This document shows, piece after piece, positions 47,341 to 55,502 of a stretch of DNA of 64,000 nt. The position numbers and the translations under genes were made by a program. The stretch covers positions 58,768 to 122,767 of the forward strand of contig NCHQ01000017.1 in assembly GCA_002281855.1 (NCBI GenBank), given 5' to 3'. The DNA is from Rhodospirillales bacterium 24-66-33. GTDB lineage: Bacteria; Pseudomonadota; Alphaproteobacteria; Reyranellales; Reyranellaceae. The stretch's first letter is position 1. Each line of letters starts with the position of its first letter. Below the pieces are notes generated by a model. The model was not told the DNA's origin and made no database searches. It saw only the letters and a program-made list of their open reading frames with translations.

Positions 47341-48726
47341 ATGGTCAATCCGTGGCTTGCCCGCTTCGCGGGAGCGCCGGCGCTCGTCGCGCCGCACATG
47401 CGCGACCGGTTCGAAGCCTCCCTAACGGCGCTGGCCGCCCGGTTCGACACCGAGCTGGCGGCCCAACAGGACGGGGGAGACGACTTCTGGACCGAGCTCG
47501 GTCCCTACGCGAGCCGTCGCCTGCGGCCCTACAACGTCGTCAACGGCATCCTCGAATTGCCGGTGCGCGGCGTTCTGCTGCACGGCTTTCCCTACCAGTT
47601 CCTCGATTGGGCGACGGGTTACGAATACATCTGGAAAGCCTTTGACCGGGGGTTGGGCGACGATGCGGTAAAGGGCATCGCGCTCATCATCGATTCGCCG
47701 GGCGGCATGGTCGCCGGCAACTTCGACCTGGTGGACCGCATGTTCGCGGCGCGCGGCATCAAGCCGGTGCGGGCCTATGCCAGCGAGTACGCCTACAGCG
47801 CGGCCTACTCGATCGCATCGGCCGCCGACAGCATCACCCTGCCGCGCACCGGCGACGTCGGCTCGATCGGCGTGGTGACGACCCATCTCGACGTGTCCAA
47901 GGCCTACGAGGAGATCGGCTTCAAGGTCACCTTCATCTTCGCGGGCAAGCACAAGGTCGACGGCAACGCCTACGAGCCGCTGCCCGACGACGTGAAGGCC
48001 AGCATCCAGGCGGACATCGACTATCTCTACGGGATCTTCGTCGACACCGTCGCACGCAACAGGGGCCTCGACCCGAACACCGTTCGGGCCACCGAGGCCA
48101 ACACATTCCGCGCCGACGAGGCGCTGGAAGCCGGGCTGGCCGACTTCGTCGGTCCGCTCGACAACGCCCTGGCCGATTTCGCGGCCGACCTCACCAACCC
48201 AGCAGGAGACGACACCGTGTCGGATCAGAAGGCGACCGTCACGGTTGCGTCGGTGAAGGCCGACCATCCGGACGTCGCGACCGCCCTCATCAACGAGGGC
48301 CGAGAAGCCGCCCAGGCGACGGCGAAAACGACGACCGAGACGGCAGTCGCCACGGCGCTCACCGCCGAGCGCGGCCGCGTGGCCAAGCTCGACGGCTTCG
48401 CCCGGACCTATGGCGGCAACGCCAACGCGCTGAAGATCATCGACGGCGCCAAGGCGGACGGCAGCAAGCCGGAAGACGTGGCCATGCAGCTGATCGAGTC
48501 GGGCGCCTCGGCCGCGGCCGGCGTGGTCGCCGGAATGGAGGGCGACGACGCGGGTGCAACGGGCGCCAGGCCCGCGGGCCTCGGCGGCACCCCCGCCGCG
48601 GCGCAGACGCCGGACGGCTGGAGCGCCGAGTGGAAGGGCAGCGACAAGCTGCAGGCCGAGTTCCCGACCGAAGGCGCCTATGTGGCCTTCAAGAAGGACG
48701 AGCAGCGCAGGAAGGGAGGCCGCTAA
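47341..48726 (+). CDS. Capsid maturation protease (S49/ClpP family) with scaffold domain
   Basis: 461 residues from ATG 47341 (GAGAGG upstream). The protease core shows IIDSPGGMVAG, YASEYAYSAAYSIASAAD (the catalytic Ser in SAAYS) and VGSIGVVTTH, as in lambda C and SppA. The C-terminal part from about 290 is a charged helical scaffold, with its own start at 48217. It cleaves itself and head proteins during prohead maturation. Confidence 0.9.
   Translation: MVNPWLARFAGAPALVAPHMRDRFEASLTALAARFDTELAAQQDGGDDFWTELGPYASRRLRPYNVVNGILELPVRGVLLHGFPYQFLDWATGYEYIWKAFDRGLGDDAVKGIALIIDSPGGMVAGNFDLVDRMFAARGIKPVRAYASEYAYSAAYSIASAADSITLPRTGDVGSIGVVTTHLDVSKAYEEIGFKVTFIFAGKHKVDGNAYEPLPDDVKASIQADIDYLYGIFVDTVARNRGLDPNTVRATEANTFRADEALEAGLADFVGPLDNALADFAADLTNPAGDDTVSDQKATVTVASVKADHPDVATALINEGREAAQATAKTTTETAVATALTAERGRVAKLDGFARTYGGNANALKIIDGAKADGSKPEDVAMQLIESGASAAAGVVAGMEGDDAGATGARPAGLGGTPAAAQTPDGWSAEWKGSDKLQAEFPTEGAYVAFKKDEQRRKGGR
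48217..48726 (+). CDS. Nested scaffold protein (internal start, Nu3-like)
   Basis: GTG 48217 is in frame inside the protease gene and is preceded by GGAGACGACACC (GGAG about 8 nt upstream). It would give 169 residues starting MSDQKATVTVASVKADHPDVATAL, mostly helical, as lambda Nu3 is made from within C. Independent translation is not proven. Confidence 0.55.
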   Translation: MSDQKATVTVASVKADHPDVATALINEGREAAQATAKTTTETAVATALTAERGRVAKLDGFARTYGGNANALKIIDGAKADGSKPEDVAMQLIESGASAAAGVVAGMEGDDAGATGARPAGLGGTPAAAQTPDGWSAEWKGSDKLQAEFPTEGAYVAFKKDEQRRKGGR

Positions 48727-49152
48727 ATGACGACCCTGGCAGCCGACAAGGTTCGGACCCACTACTACTCCGGGGACCCGGTCACGAGCGAATATCCCGT
48801 GATCGCCGCCGACATCATCTACCGCGGCGCGGCCGTCGGCGAAAACGGCTCGGGCTATGCCCGTCCGCTCGTCGCCGCCGACCCGTTTCTGGGCTTCGCC
48901 GAAGCCAAGGTCGACAATGCCGCCGGCGCGGCCGGCGACAAGTCGGTGTTCGTTCGCCAGAAGGGCTTCATCGAACTGCCGATCTCCGGCCTCGCCATCA
49001 CGGCGAACGACCGCCCCGGCGTGTACGCGTCCGATGACGACACCTTCACGCTGACCTCTTCCAGCAACACGCTGATCGGCTACGTCGATCGGTGGATCTC
49101 AACCGGCCTGGCCGTTGTCGAGTTCGACAGCGCCTACCAGCGCATGGGCTAA
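48727..49152 (+). CDS. Head decoration protein (gpD family)
   Basis: 141 residues. MTTLAADKVRTHYYSGDPVTSEYPVIAADIIYRGAAVGENGSGYARPL..FVRQKGFIELPISGLAITANDRPGVYASDDDTFTLTSSSNTLIGYVDRW is the lambda gpD-like fold. Caps the trimer sites of the expanded capsid. The position after the protease is lambda-like. Confidence 0.85.
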   Translation: MTTLAADKVRTHYYSGDPVTSEYPVIAADIIYRGAAVGENGSGYARPLVAADPFLGFAEAKVDNAAGAAGDKSVFVRQKGFIELPISGLAITANDRPGVYASDDDTFTLTSSSNTLIGYVDRWISTGLAVVEFDSAYQRMG

Positions 49153-49164
49153 GGAGCACCCGCC

Positions 49165-50106
49165 ATGTATCCGTCGCAGTATCAGTCCATCACGACCCGC
49201 GGGGTGCGGGGCATGCTCCTGCAGGCCCTCGAAACCGGCGCCGCGTCGTGGATCAACGACCTCGTCATGCGCACCACGTCGGACCAGGCTTCGGAGAACT
49301 ATGCCTGGCTCGGGGCGCCGCCGGCCATGCACGAGTTCATCGGCAAGCGGAAGCTCGAGCAGCTGCCGGAAGTAAGCTTCGCGATCTCCAACAAGGATCA
49401 CGAGGCCAACCTCGTCATCAAGTCGAAGGATATGCGCCGCGACAAGCTGGGCATGATCCAGACGCGCGTCAATCAGCTCGCCGACCGGGTCAACGACTAC
49501 CCGGCGACGCTGCTCTCGACGCTGATCCTCAACGGCGGTGCCTCGCTGGCCTATGACGGACAGTATTTCTTCGACACCGACCATTCGGAAGGGTCGAGCG
49601 GAAGCCTGTCCAACTCGATCAGCGTCGACATCACCACCACGACCGCGCCGACGGCGGACGAGATGGCGGTCGCGATCATGGCAGCGATCCAGAAGATGTA
49701 CGGCTTCAAGGACAATGCCGGCCAGCCCATGAACCAGAACGCCCGCGCGTTCACGGTCATGGTGCCGACCACGTTCATGACCGCCGCGTTCCAGGCCGTG
49801 ACGGCGCTCCTCGGGGCCAACGGTCAGTCGGCGATCATCCCGTCGCTGCGCGACAAGTTCACGATCAACGTCGAGGTGAACCCGCGGCTGGATGCGTCCT
49901 GGACCACGAAGTTCTCGGTGTTCCGCACCGACGGCAACGTGAAGCCCTTCATCCTCCAGGAGGAGGAGGGCGGTCGCGACGTGATCGCCTTGGGCGATGG
50001 CTCCGAATACGAGCAGATGAACAAGGAGCAGATCTTCGGCGTCGATTGGGCCGGAAACGTCGGCTACGGCTACTGGCAGGGCGCCGTCCTCGTCACGTTC
50101 ACCTGA
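49165..50106 (+). CDS. Major capsid protein (Mu gpT-like)
   Basis: 313 residues. ITTRGVRGMLLQALETGAASWINDLVMRTTSDQASENYAWLGAPPAMHEFIGKRKLEQLPEVSFAISNKDHEANLVIKSKDMRRDKLGM and YFFDTDHSEGSS match the Mu head subunit family rather than lambda gpE. HK97 fold inferred. The mix of lambda-type portal/protease/gpD and a Mu-type capsid marks a mosaic head module. Confidence 0.88.
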   Translation: MYPSQYQSITTRGVRGMLLQALETGAASWINDLVMRTTSDQASENYAWLGAPPAMHEFIGKRKLEQLPEVSFAISNKDHEANLVIKSKDMRRDKLGMIQTRVNQLADRVNDYPATLLSTLILNGGASLAYDGQYFFDTDHSEGSSGSLSNSISVDITTTTAPTADEMAVAIMAAIQKMYGFKDNAGQPMNQNARAFTVMVPTTFMTAAFQAVTALLGANGQSAIIPSLRDKFTINVEVNPRLDASWTTKFSVFRTDGNVKPFILQEEEGGRDVIALGDGSEYEQMNKEQIFGVDWAGNVGYGYWQGAVLVTFT

Positions 50107-50169
50107 TGCGGGTCCCTCGCGCGCGACGGCGCGTGAGGGCTACCGACGTCATTGCGAAAGGACCGTTCC

Positions 50170-50715
50170 ATGAAGACGACGATTGTTCAGCTGGCTGGAA
50201 ATGTTCCGGCCGGCACCAGGCTCTGGCTCACGGGCGAGCAGGCCGTGGCGCGAGCGCACCTGCTCTCCGCCGACAAGCCGAACGAGCTTGAGAAGGTCGA
50301 GGCCGATATCGCCCGTGCCAAGCAGGCCACCGCCCGCGCCCGCAAGGACAAGGATGAGTCAGCGATCGAGCGCGCCGAAGGCGATCTGGAGTCCGCGCGC
50401 AAGGCTCTGGCCAGACGGCGTCTCTACACGACGAATGGACAGACCGCTTTCAAGGCCGGTGAAGAGATCGCGATCGAAAGCGATCTGGATCGCGGCCTCG
50501 AGCAGATGCTCGGCATCGCGCCGGTCGAGCCGGCGCGGGCGCAGAAGCCTGTCGATCGCAGCGCGAAGAAGAGCAAGGCCGAACAGAAGGCGGCCGAAGA
50601 GGCGGAGCAGAAGGCGGCCGAAGAGGCCGGGTGGACCGCGGCCTATGACGCCAGCGCCGAGCTCAAGGCGCAGTTCCCGAAGGCCGCCGACTACATCGCC
50701 AGCCGCCGCGCATAG
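50170..50715 (+). CDS. Charged coiled-coil head-region protein, unknown
   Basis: 181 residues from ATG 50170 (AAAGGA upstream). A coiled coil KVEADIARAKQATARARKDKDESAIERAEGDLESARKALARRRLY, then a Lys/Ala/Glu repeat (AEQKAAEEAEQKAAEEAG) and a small C-terminal domain (AELKAQFPKAADYIASRRA). The final motif resembles the end of the protease/scaffold gene (LQAEFPTEGAYVAFKK). May help assembly. Confidence 0.6.
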   Translation: MKTTIVQLAGNVPAGTRLWLTGEQAVARAHLLSADKPNELEKVEADIARAKQATARARKDKDESAIERAEGDLESARKALARRRLYTTNGQTAFKAGEEIAIESDLDRGLEQMLGIAPVEPARAQKPVDRSAKKSKAEQKAAEEAEQKAAEEAGWTAAYDASAELKAQFPKAADYIASRRA

Positions 50716-50775
50716 CGCGCCCGCTACCCGGCAGCTCCGCCACCACCGCATCCTCTCATTCCAGGAGAAGCCGTC

Positions 50776-51267
50776 ATGGCCGCTTCAGTTCAGATCGGCG
50801 AGAAGAACGGCGCCGGTGCGACCTTCACCGACAAGACGTCGGGCACGATCCGCTTCAAGAATGCCGACGACGCCACCGTCGACACCAACAACCCGATGGT
50901 CGTGCCTGCTTCGGGCACCGACTTCAGCTTCGAGAAGTGGCTGCGCTTCAAGGTCGCCTCGGGCACCTACACCGAGATCACGAACGTCCGCGCTTACATG
51001 GACGGCGCCAGCGGCTTCGGCACCGGCGTCTCGCTCTATGCCAAGGCGGTGAGCAGCTACGCCACGCCGGCCGAGGCCGCCTCGACCTCGGGTTATTCCA
51101 GCGCCTTCGGCTACACCTCGGGCTCGCCGTTGGTGCTGGGCGCCGGTCCCTTCACCTCGACCGGCGAGAAGGCCGACCACCTCGTCATGATGATGACCGT
51201 GGCCGACACCGCGTCCGGCGGCATGCTGCCGGGCGAGACGCTCACCGTCGCCTGGGACGAGATCTGA
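50776..51267 (+). CDS. Beta-rich phage structural protein
   Basis: 163 residues. GTIRFKNADDATVDTNNPMVVPASGTDFSFEKWLRFKVASGTYTEITNVRAYMDGASGFGTGVSLYAKAV is an all-beta jelly-roll-like sequence without signal peptide. Lies between capsid and neck genes, so probably a head or neck decoration protein. No known family named. Confidence 0.65.
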   Translation: MAASVQIGEKNGAGATFTDKTSGTIRFKNADDATVDTNNPMVVPASGTDFSFEKWLRFKVASGTYTEITNVRAYMDGASGFGTGVSLYAKAVSSYATPAEAASTSGYSSAFGYTSGSPLVLGAGPFTSTGEKADHLVMMMTVADTASGGMLPGETLTVAWDEI

Positions 51268-51269
51268 TC

Positions 51270-51596
51270 GTGGCGCAGCCCAAGGAAGGGGCCGTCGAGC
51301 CCGACTCGCTGCGCACGTCAGCGCTCAGGATTCTCGACGGCGGCTCGGTCGCGCCGGCGCCGTTCGAGATTGGCCACGATGAGGGCATCCGCTTCGCCAC
51401 CGATGGCCGCGGCCGCTTCCTCGTCGTCATGCCCGACCTGCCGGAGCCGCGCCTGTTCAAGCGCCGCGCCCACAAGGGCGTCGGCGGCGGCGCGCCCCGC
51501 GCGGTCGAATGGCTGGTCGTCGAATTGCCTGACGGCGTGCGCCTCTACCTCTCCGAAGGCGGCGCCGTGCTGACCCGCGCCGACCTCACGCCCTGA
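51270..51596 (+). CDS. Small phage structural protein, unknown
   Basis: 108 residues from GTG 51270. LRTSALRILDGGSVAPAPFEIGHDEGIRFATDGRGRFLVVMPDLPEPRLFKRRAHKGVGGGAPRAVEWLVVELPDGVRLYLSEGGAVLTRADLT is beta-rich. The stop overlaps the gpFII-like start. Possibly a neck protein. Confidence 0.6.
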   Translation: MAQPKEGAVEPDSLRTSALRILDGGSVAPAPFEIGHDEGIRFATDGRGRFLVVMPDLPEPRLFKRRAHKGVGGGAPRAVEWLVVELPDGVRLYLSEGGAVLTRADLTP

Positions 51597-51955
51597 TGCC
51601 GGCCACCGCCACCCTCGACGCCGTCCTCGAGGTCGAGGAGGAGGGCTTCGAGAGCGAAGACGATCGCGCCGCCTTCTTCGACGAGGACGAGTTCGCGACT
51701 CCCGTCACCTGGGAGACGCAGGCCGGCGGCTCCGTCGAGTTGCTGGGACTGTGGAACGCCCCGGTCGCCAGCGAGCCCGGCCTCGCGACCGTCGAGGTCA
51801 CGCAGGCGCTGCCCTCGCTGGCCTGCCGCACGCGCGCCCTGCCGGCAGCCGCCGCCCAGGGCGATCGGCTGTTCGTCGAGGGCACCTGGTGGAGCGCGCG
51901 CGAGATCCGGCCGGATGCGACCGGCATGGCGGTGATCGACCTCGAAAAGGCGTAA
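51596..51955 (+). CDS. Head-tail joining protein (gpFII-like)
   Basis: 119 residues. ESEDDRAAFFDEDEFATPVTWETQAGGSVELLGLWNAPVASEP...LACRTRALPAAAAQGDRLFVEGTWWSAREIRPDATGMAVIDLEK is the gpFII-type neck barrel. The same domain ends the 52463 protein (DDRATFLERGHRATWQTEAG...GDRVFVATRWWRVREIRRDGTGMATVDL). It connects the filled head with the tail. Confidence 0.75.
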   Translation: MPATATLDAVLEVEEEGFESEDDRAAFFDEDEFATPVTWETQAGGSVELLGLWNAPVASEPGLATVEVTQALPSLACRTRALPAAAAQGDRLFVEGTWWSAREIRPDATGMAVIDLEKA

Positions 51956-51959
51956 GGCG

Positions 51960-52463
51960 ATGGCCGAGCAGACGATCAAGACCGCAGCAACCCCGCTCGA
52001 CGATGCCGTGCAGGCGCTGGCCGCCGATCCGATCCTGACGCGCACCGCCAAGCTGCGCCGCATTGCGGCGGTCCGCGGCGCCGGCTGCCTCGAGGCGCTG
52101 GCCGCCAGGGTGCCGCACACCTTCACCCGCAAGACCAAGGCCGGCACCGTCGCGGTCACCGTGAATGCCGTCGACAACCTCGTCGCCGGCCAGCCGGTCG
52201 AGGGCGCCGTCGGCGTCCGCATCTCGGCCACCCTCGACGGCAAGCCGCTGGCCATCGATCCCGACCGTGAGTTCGTGAACCCGCCGCTGCGTTTCGTCAC
52301 GCCGGACGGCGAGAACGAGACCACGGTGCCGGCCTCGATCGGGCCCGGCGGCATCGAGAGTCCGGCGCGCACCTTTCGCTGGCGGGAAGACCCCGTGGCC
52401 TGCATCCTGCAGGACATCGCCGATCAGATCCGCGCCGAGCTCGAAGCGAAGCGGGCCGGCTGA
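51960..52463 (+). CDS. Phage neck-region protein, unknown
   Basis: 167 residues. A helical N-terminus (DDAVQALAADPILTRTAKLRRIAAV) and a beta-rich centre TFTRKTKAGTVAVTVNAVDNLVAGQPVEGAVGVRISATLDGKPLAIDPDREFVNPPLRFV. TGATG overlap with the repeat-protein gene means they are translated together. Function unknown. Confidence 0.65.
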   Translation: MAEQTIKTAATPLDDAVQALAADPILTRTAKLRRIAAVRGAGCLEALAARVPHTFTRKTKAGTVAVTVNAVDNLVAGQPVEGAVGVRISATLDGKPLAIDPDREFVNPPLRFVTPDGENETTVPASIGPGGIESPARTFRWREDPVACILQDIADQIRAELEAKRAG

Positions 52464-54634
52464 TGGCGACTCTGACCGTCTATTCGGGCACCGGCGACGG
52501 GTACATCACTTCGTCCAATGCTACCTATTCGACGGCGCGGGCAGGCAGCGGTCTTGAAGCGGATTCCGCGGCGCCCGCGCTGGCCGTGGGGCAATACTAC
52601 GACGCCGGCGCGGGATACGTCGTTTGGGAATCGTTCTTCCGATTCGATACGTCGTCCCTGACGCCGGGTGCAACTGTCAGCGCGGCGGTCCTGTCCGTCG
52701 TGCTCTATCCGGGCACCGACGCCACGACGACGGACTTCACGTTGGAGGCACGGTCGTCGAGTTGGGGTGGCACGCTGCAGACCAGCGACTTCGTAGCCGG
52801 CGCCAGTCTCTCATCGGCCACCCTACTGGCGTCGCGCACCACCAACGCGATGACGGCGGATGACACCCGCTACGATCTCACCAGTGATGCCGCCTTCCCG
52901 GCGGCGGTCAGCAAGACCGGCAACACCGACCTCTTCCTGTCGTCGTCGCGCCAGCGTGGCAACAACACGCCGACCGGCTTCGAATACCAAGGCTACTACT
53001 CGGCCGACGAGTCCGGAACGACCAAGGACCCGCGCCTCGTCGTCACCTACACGACGGCGACCACCGTCACGAAGACGCTGACGCTCGACGCCGCCCTGCG
53101 CCGCACCCGCACCGCCGCCATCACCCTCGACGCCGCGCTGCGCCGGGCGCGCTCGGCCGCGGTTACGGTCGACGCCGCCCTGCAGCGGCTGCGCACGGCC
53201 GGCGCCGTGGTCGATGTCGCGGTCTCCCGGGCGCGGGCGGCCACCGCCGCCGTCGATGCACGGCTGATCCTGCCGCGCAGCCAGCCGGCCACGCTCGACG
53301 CAGCAATCAGCCAGGCGCGGCTGGCGCTGGCCTCGATCGATGCGCGGCTGGTCCTGGGCCGCAGCGGACAGGCCAGCCTCGATGCCGCCGTCGCCAGCGG
53401 GCACGCGGCGGCCGCCACCGTCGATGCCCGCCTGGTCGTGCCGCACGACCGGCCGGTCACCCTCGACGCGGCGCTGCAGGCGACCCGCGCCGCCACGGCG
53501 GCGATCGACGCCAGGCTGATCCGGCAGCGCAGCCAGCAGGCCGCGCTCGACGCCGCACTGCGCACCGGCCGGGAATCCGACGCGGTGCTGGATGCCGCCG
53601 TGCAGACCGCCCGCGCGGCGGCCGCCACCCTGACGGCGGCCCTTGCCCGCCAGCAGGCGGCAGAGGCCGCCCTCGACGCCGCCCTGCAGGCCGAGGCCAC
53701 CGCCGTCGCCACCCTGGACGCGCGGCTGATCCTGCAGCGCGACCGCACGGCGTCGCTCGACGCGGCGCTGCAGGTTCCTCACGCCAGCACGGCGACCCTC
53801 GATGCGCTGCTGCTGGGCGCCAGCCAGCACGCGCTGACCGCGACCCTCGACGCCGCCCTGCGCCGGGTGCGCAGCGTCTCGGCGGGCCTGACGGCGGCGC
53901 TGCGCGATCGGCGCGAGGTCGCGGCCGCCCTCGACGCCGCCCTGCGCGCCGGCTCGCTGACGACCGCCAGCCTGGACGCTGCCCTGGCGCACGGCCGGGC
54001 TGCCTCGGCGACCCTGACCGCCATCCTGGCGGTGCGCCGCAGCGCCTCGGTCGGCCTCGACGCCGCGATCGCCCGCCGCCGAACGGCGTTCGCCCTGCTG
54101 GACGCGGCGCTGCAACGCCCGCGCACCGTCTCTGCCACGGTGGATTCGATCCTGGCCCGCGCCCGGGCCGTCGCCGCCGGGCTCGACTCGGCGCTGCGCC
54201 GCGGCCGGACCGCGCCGGCCAGCCTCGACGCCGCCCTGCGCCGGGCCTACGCGCTCGCCGCCACGCTCGACGCCCATCTCGCCTTGCTGAGCGCCGGCGC
54301 GGTGACCGCGTCGCTCGATGCCTGGGTGACCCGCCGCCTGCGCCGCGGCCTCGAAACGGACGACGATCGCGCGACCTTCCTCGAGCGCGGCCATCGCGCC
54401 ACCTGGCAGACGGAAGCCGGCGAGACCGCGACCTTCTCCGGCCTGTGGGCCGGGCCGTGGAGCGCCGGCGAGTTCCGCCTCACCGGCGCGACGCCGCGGC
54501 TCACCTGCCGAAGCCGCGATCTGCCGCCCAACGCGGGGCAGGGCGACCGGGTGTTCGTGGCAACCCGCTGGTGGCGGGTCCGCGAGATCCGCCGCGACGG
54601 CACCGGGATGGCGACCGTCGACCTGCAACGCTGA
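52463..54634 (+). CDS. Repeat protein: beta-domain, 14-residue repeats, gpFII-like C-terminus
   Basis: 723 residues. Residues 1-200 form a beta-domain similar to DNRLRE-type carbohydrate-binding modules (VYSGTGDGYITSSNATYS, VVWESFFRFDTSSLTPGATVSAAVLSVVLYPG, RLVVTY). Residues 207-616 are about 29 tandem 14-residue units with consensus (T/S/A)LDAALxxxRxAxA. Residues about 620-723 are a second gpFII-like neck domain homologous to the 51596 product. No signal peptide. I infer a rod carried on the neck with a binding tip, a whisker or collar fibre. The host ligand is unknown. Confidence 0.8.
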   Translation: MATLTVYSGTGDGYITSSNATYSTARAGSGLEADSAAPALAVGQYYDAGAGYVVWESFFRFDTSSLTPGATVSAAVLSVVLYPGTDATTTDFTLEARSSSWGGTLQTSDFVAGASLSSATLLASRTTNAMTADDTRYDLTSDAAFPAAVSKTGNTDLFLSSSRQRGNNTPTGFEYQGYYSADESGTTKDPRLVVTYTTATTVTKTLTLDAALRRTRTAAITLDAALRRARSAAVTVDAALQRLRTAGAVVDVAVSRARAATAAVDARLILPRSQPATLDAAISQARLALASIDARLVLGRSGQASLDAAVASGHAAAATVDARLVVPHDRPVTLDAALQATRAATAAIDARLIRQRSQQAALDAALRTGRESDAVLDAAVQTARAAAATLTAALARQQAAEAALDAALQAEATAVATLDARLILQRDRTASLDAALQVPHASTATLDALLLGASQHALTATLDAALRRVRSVSAGLTAALRDRREVAAALDAALRAGSLTTASLDAALAHGRAASATLTAILAVRRSASVGLDAAIARRRTAFALLDAALQRPRTVSATVDSILARARAVAAGLDSALRRGRTAPASLDAALRRAYALAATLDAHLALLSAGAVTASLDAWVTRRLRRGLETDDDRATFLERGHRATWQTEAGETATFSGLWAGPWSAGEFRLTGATPRLTCRSRDLPPNAGQGDRVFVATRWWRVREIRRDGTGMATVDLQR
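53081..54310 (+). repeat. Tandem 42-bp coding repeats (14 aa)
   Basis: About 29 degenerate units, all in frame, most exactly 42 bp; two units are 48 bp (encoding SQHALTA and SAGAVTA insertions). The most constant part is the CTCGACGCCGCCCTG motif for LDAAL. Divergence between units is high, so the array is old and selected at the protein level. Confidence 0.9.
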
Positions 54635-54644
54635 AGGAAACCGC

Positions 54645-55091
54645 ATGCTTCATGCCCGTAGCCAGATCGTCCTTGCGGCGGTCCAGATTTTGACAGGCCT
54701 CGCGACGACGGGTCCGCGTGTCCACGCGGGCCGTGCATGGCCCGTCGAGAGCGGGGCGACGCCCTGCCTGCTGGTCTACGCCCGACGCGAGCAGAGCGGG
54801 TCCGACACGATGGGCGGGCCGTCGCGCAAGCTGCGGCGCGAGCTCACCCTCTCGGTCGAGGGCCTCGTCGCCGAAACCGACGACAGCGACGCCACGCTCG
54901 ACGCCATCGCCTTCGAAGTCGAGACCGCGCTGGCGGCCGACCCGAAGCTGGGCGGCCTCTGCCTCGACCTCGAAATCTCGGGGACGGACATCGCGGCCAA
55001 TGCCGAGGGCGACACGCGCCAGGGCCGCATCCGGCTCGACTTCACGATCTTCTACCGCACGGCCGCCAATGCGCCGGGCGTCTCGGTGTAA
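54645..55091 (+). CDS. Tail terminator protein (gpU-like)
   Basis: 148 residues. QIVLAAVQILTGLATTGPRVHAGRAWPVESGATPCLLVYARREQSGSDTMGGPSRKLRRELTLSVEGLVAETDDSDATLDAIAFEVETALAADPKLGG has the gpU order: N-terminal helix, beta sheet, helix, beta. Caps the tail tube. The family match is from fold logic and position before the tube gene. Confidence 0.75.
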   Translation: MLHARSQIVLAAVQILTGLATTGPRVHAGRAWPVESGATPCLLVYARREQSGSDTMGGPSRKLRRELTLSVEGLVAETDDSDATLDAIAFEVETALAADPKLGGLCLDLEISGTDIAANAEGDTRQGRIRLDFTIFYRTAANAPGVSV

Positions 55092-55106
55092 CGAAAGGAG
55101 CTGGCA

Positions 55107-55502
55107 ATGGGCACGCATTCGGGGAATGGCGGCAGCGTCAAGGTCGACGGCGAACTGGTCGCCGAGGTCGTGTCGTTCGACCTGACCATCCGCATCGGCA
55201 CGATCGACGACAGCGCCATGGGCGACGAGTGGGAAAGCTACATCACCCATCTCAAGGGCTGGAGCGGCACCATGAACTGCCACTGGGACGAGAGCGATAC
55301 CGACGGGCAGAACGCGCTCACCATCGGCACCGAGGTCGCGCTGTCGTTGGGGCCGGAGGGCCATGCCAGCGGCGACATGGTCTATAGCGGCACTGCCATC
55401 GTCGAGGAGATCGGCATCTCGGCCTCCAAGGACAGCGTGGTCAGCCGCAACTTCACCTTCCGCGGCAAGGGCCCGCTGGTCGAGGCGGCGGTGACGCCGT
55501 GA
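55107..55502 (+). CDS. Major tail tube protein
   Basis: 131 residues. GGSVKVDGELVAEVVSFDLTIRIGTIDDSAMGDEWESYITHLKGWSGTMNCHWDESDTDGQNALTIGTEVALSLGPEGHASGDMVYSGTAIVEEIGISASKDSVVSRNFTFRGKGPL is the compact tube fold seen in lambda-like phages. AAAGGAG upstream. Placed between tail terminator and G/GT chaperones. Confidence 0.85.
   Translation: MGTHSGNGGSVKVDGELVAEVVSFDLTIRIGTIDDSAMGDEWESYITHLKGWSGTMNCHWDESDTDGQNALTIGTEVALSLGPEGHASGDMVYSGTAIVEEIGISASKDSVVSRNFTFRGKGPLVEAAVTP

Noticed and set aside
53081..54310. Repeat array as CRISPR
   Set aside because: Units are contiguous, in frame and degenerate with no spacers; it is protein coding.
52823..54646. Minus-strand ORF (607 codons) opposite the repeat protein
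   Set aside because: It mirrors the 42-bp repeats of the sense gene and is Gly/Arg-rich; no domain.
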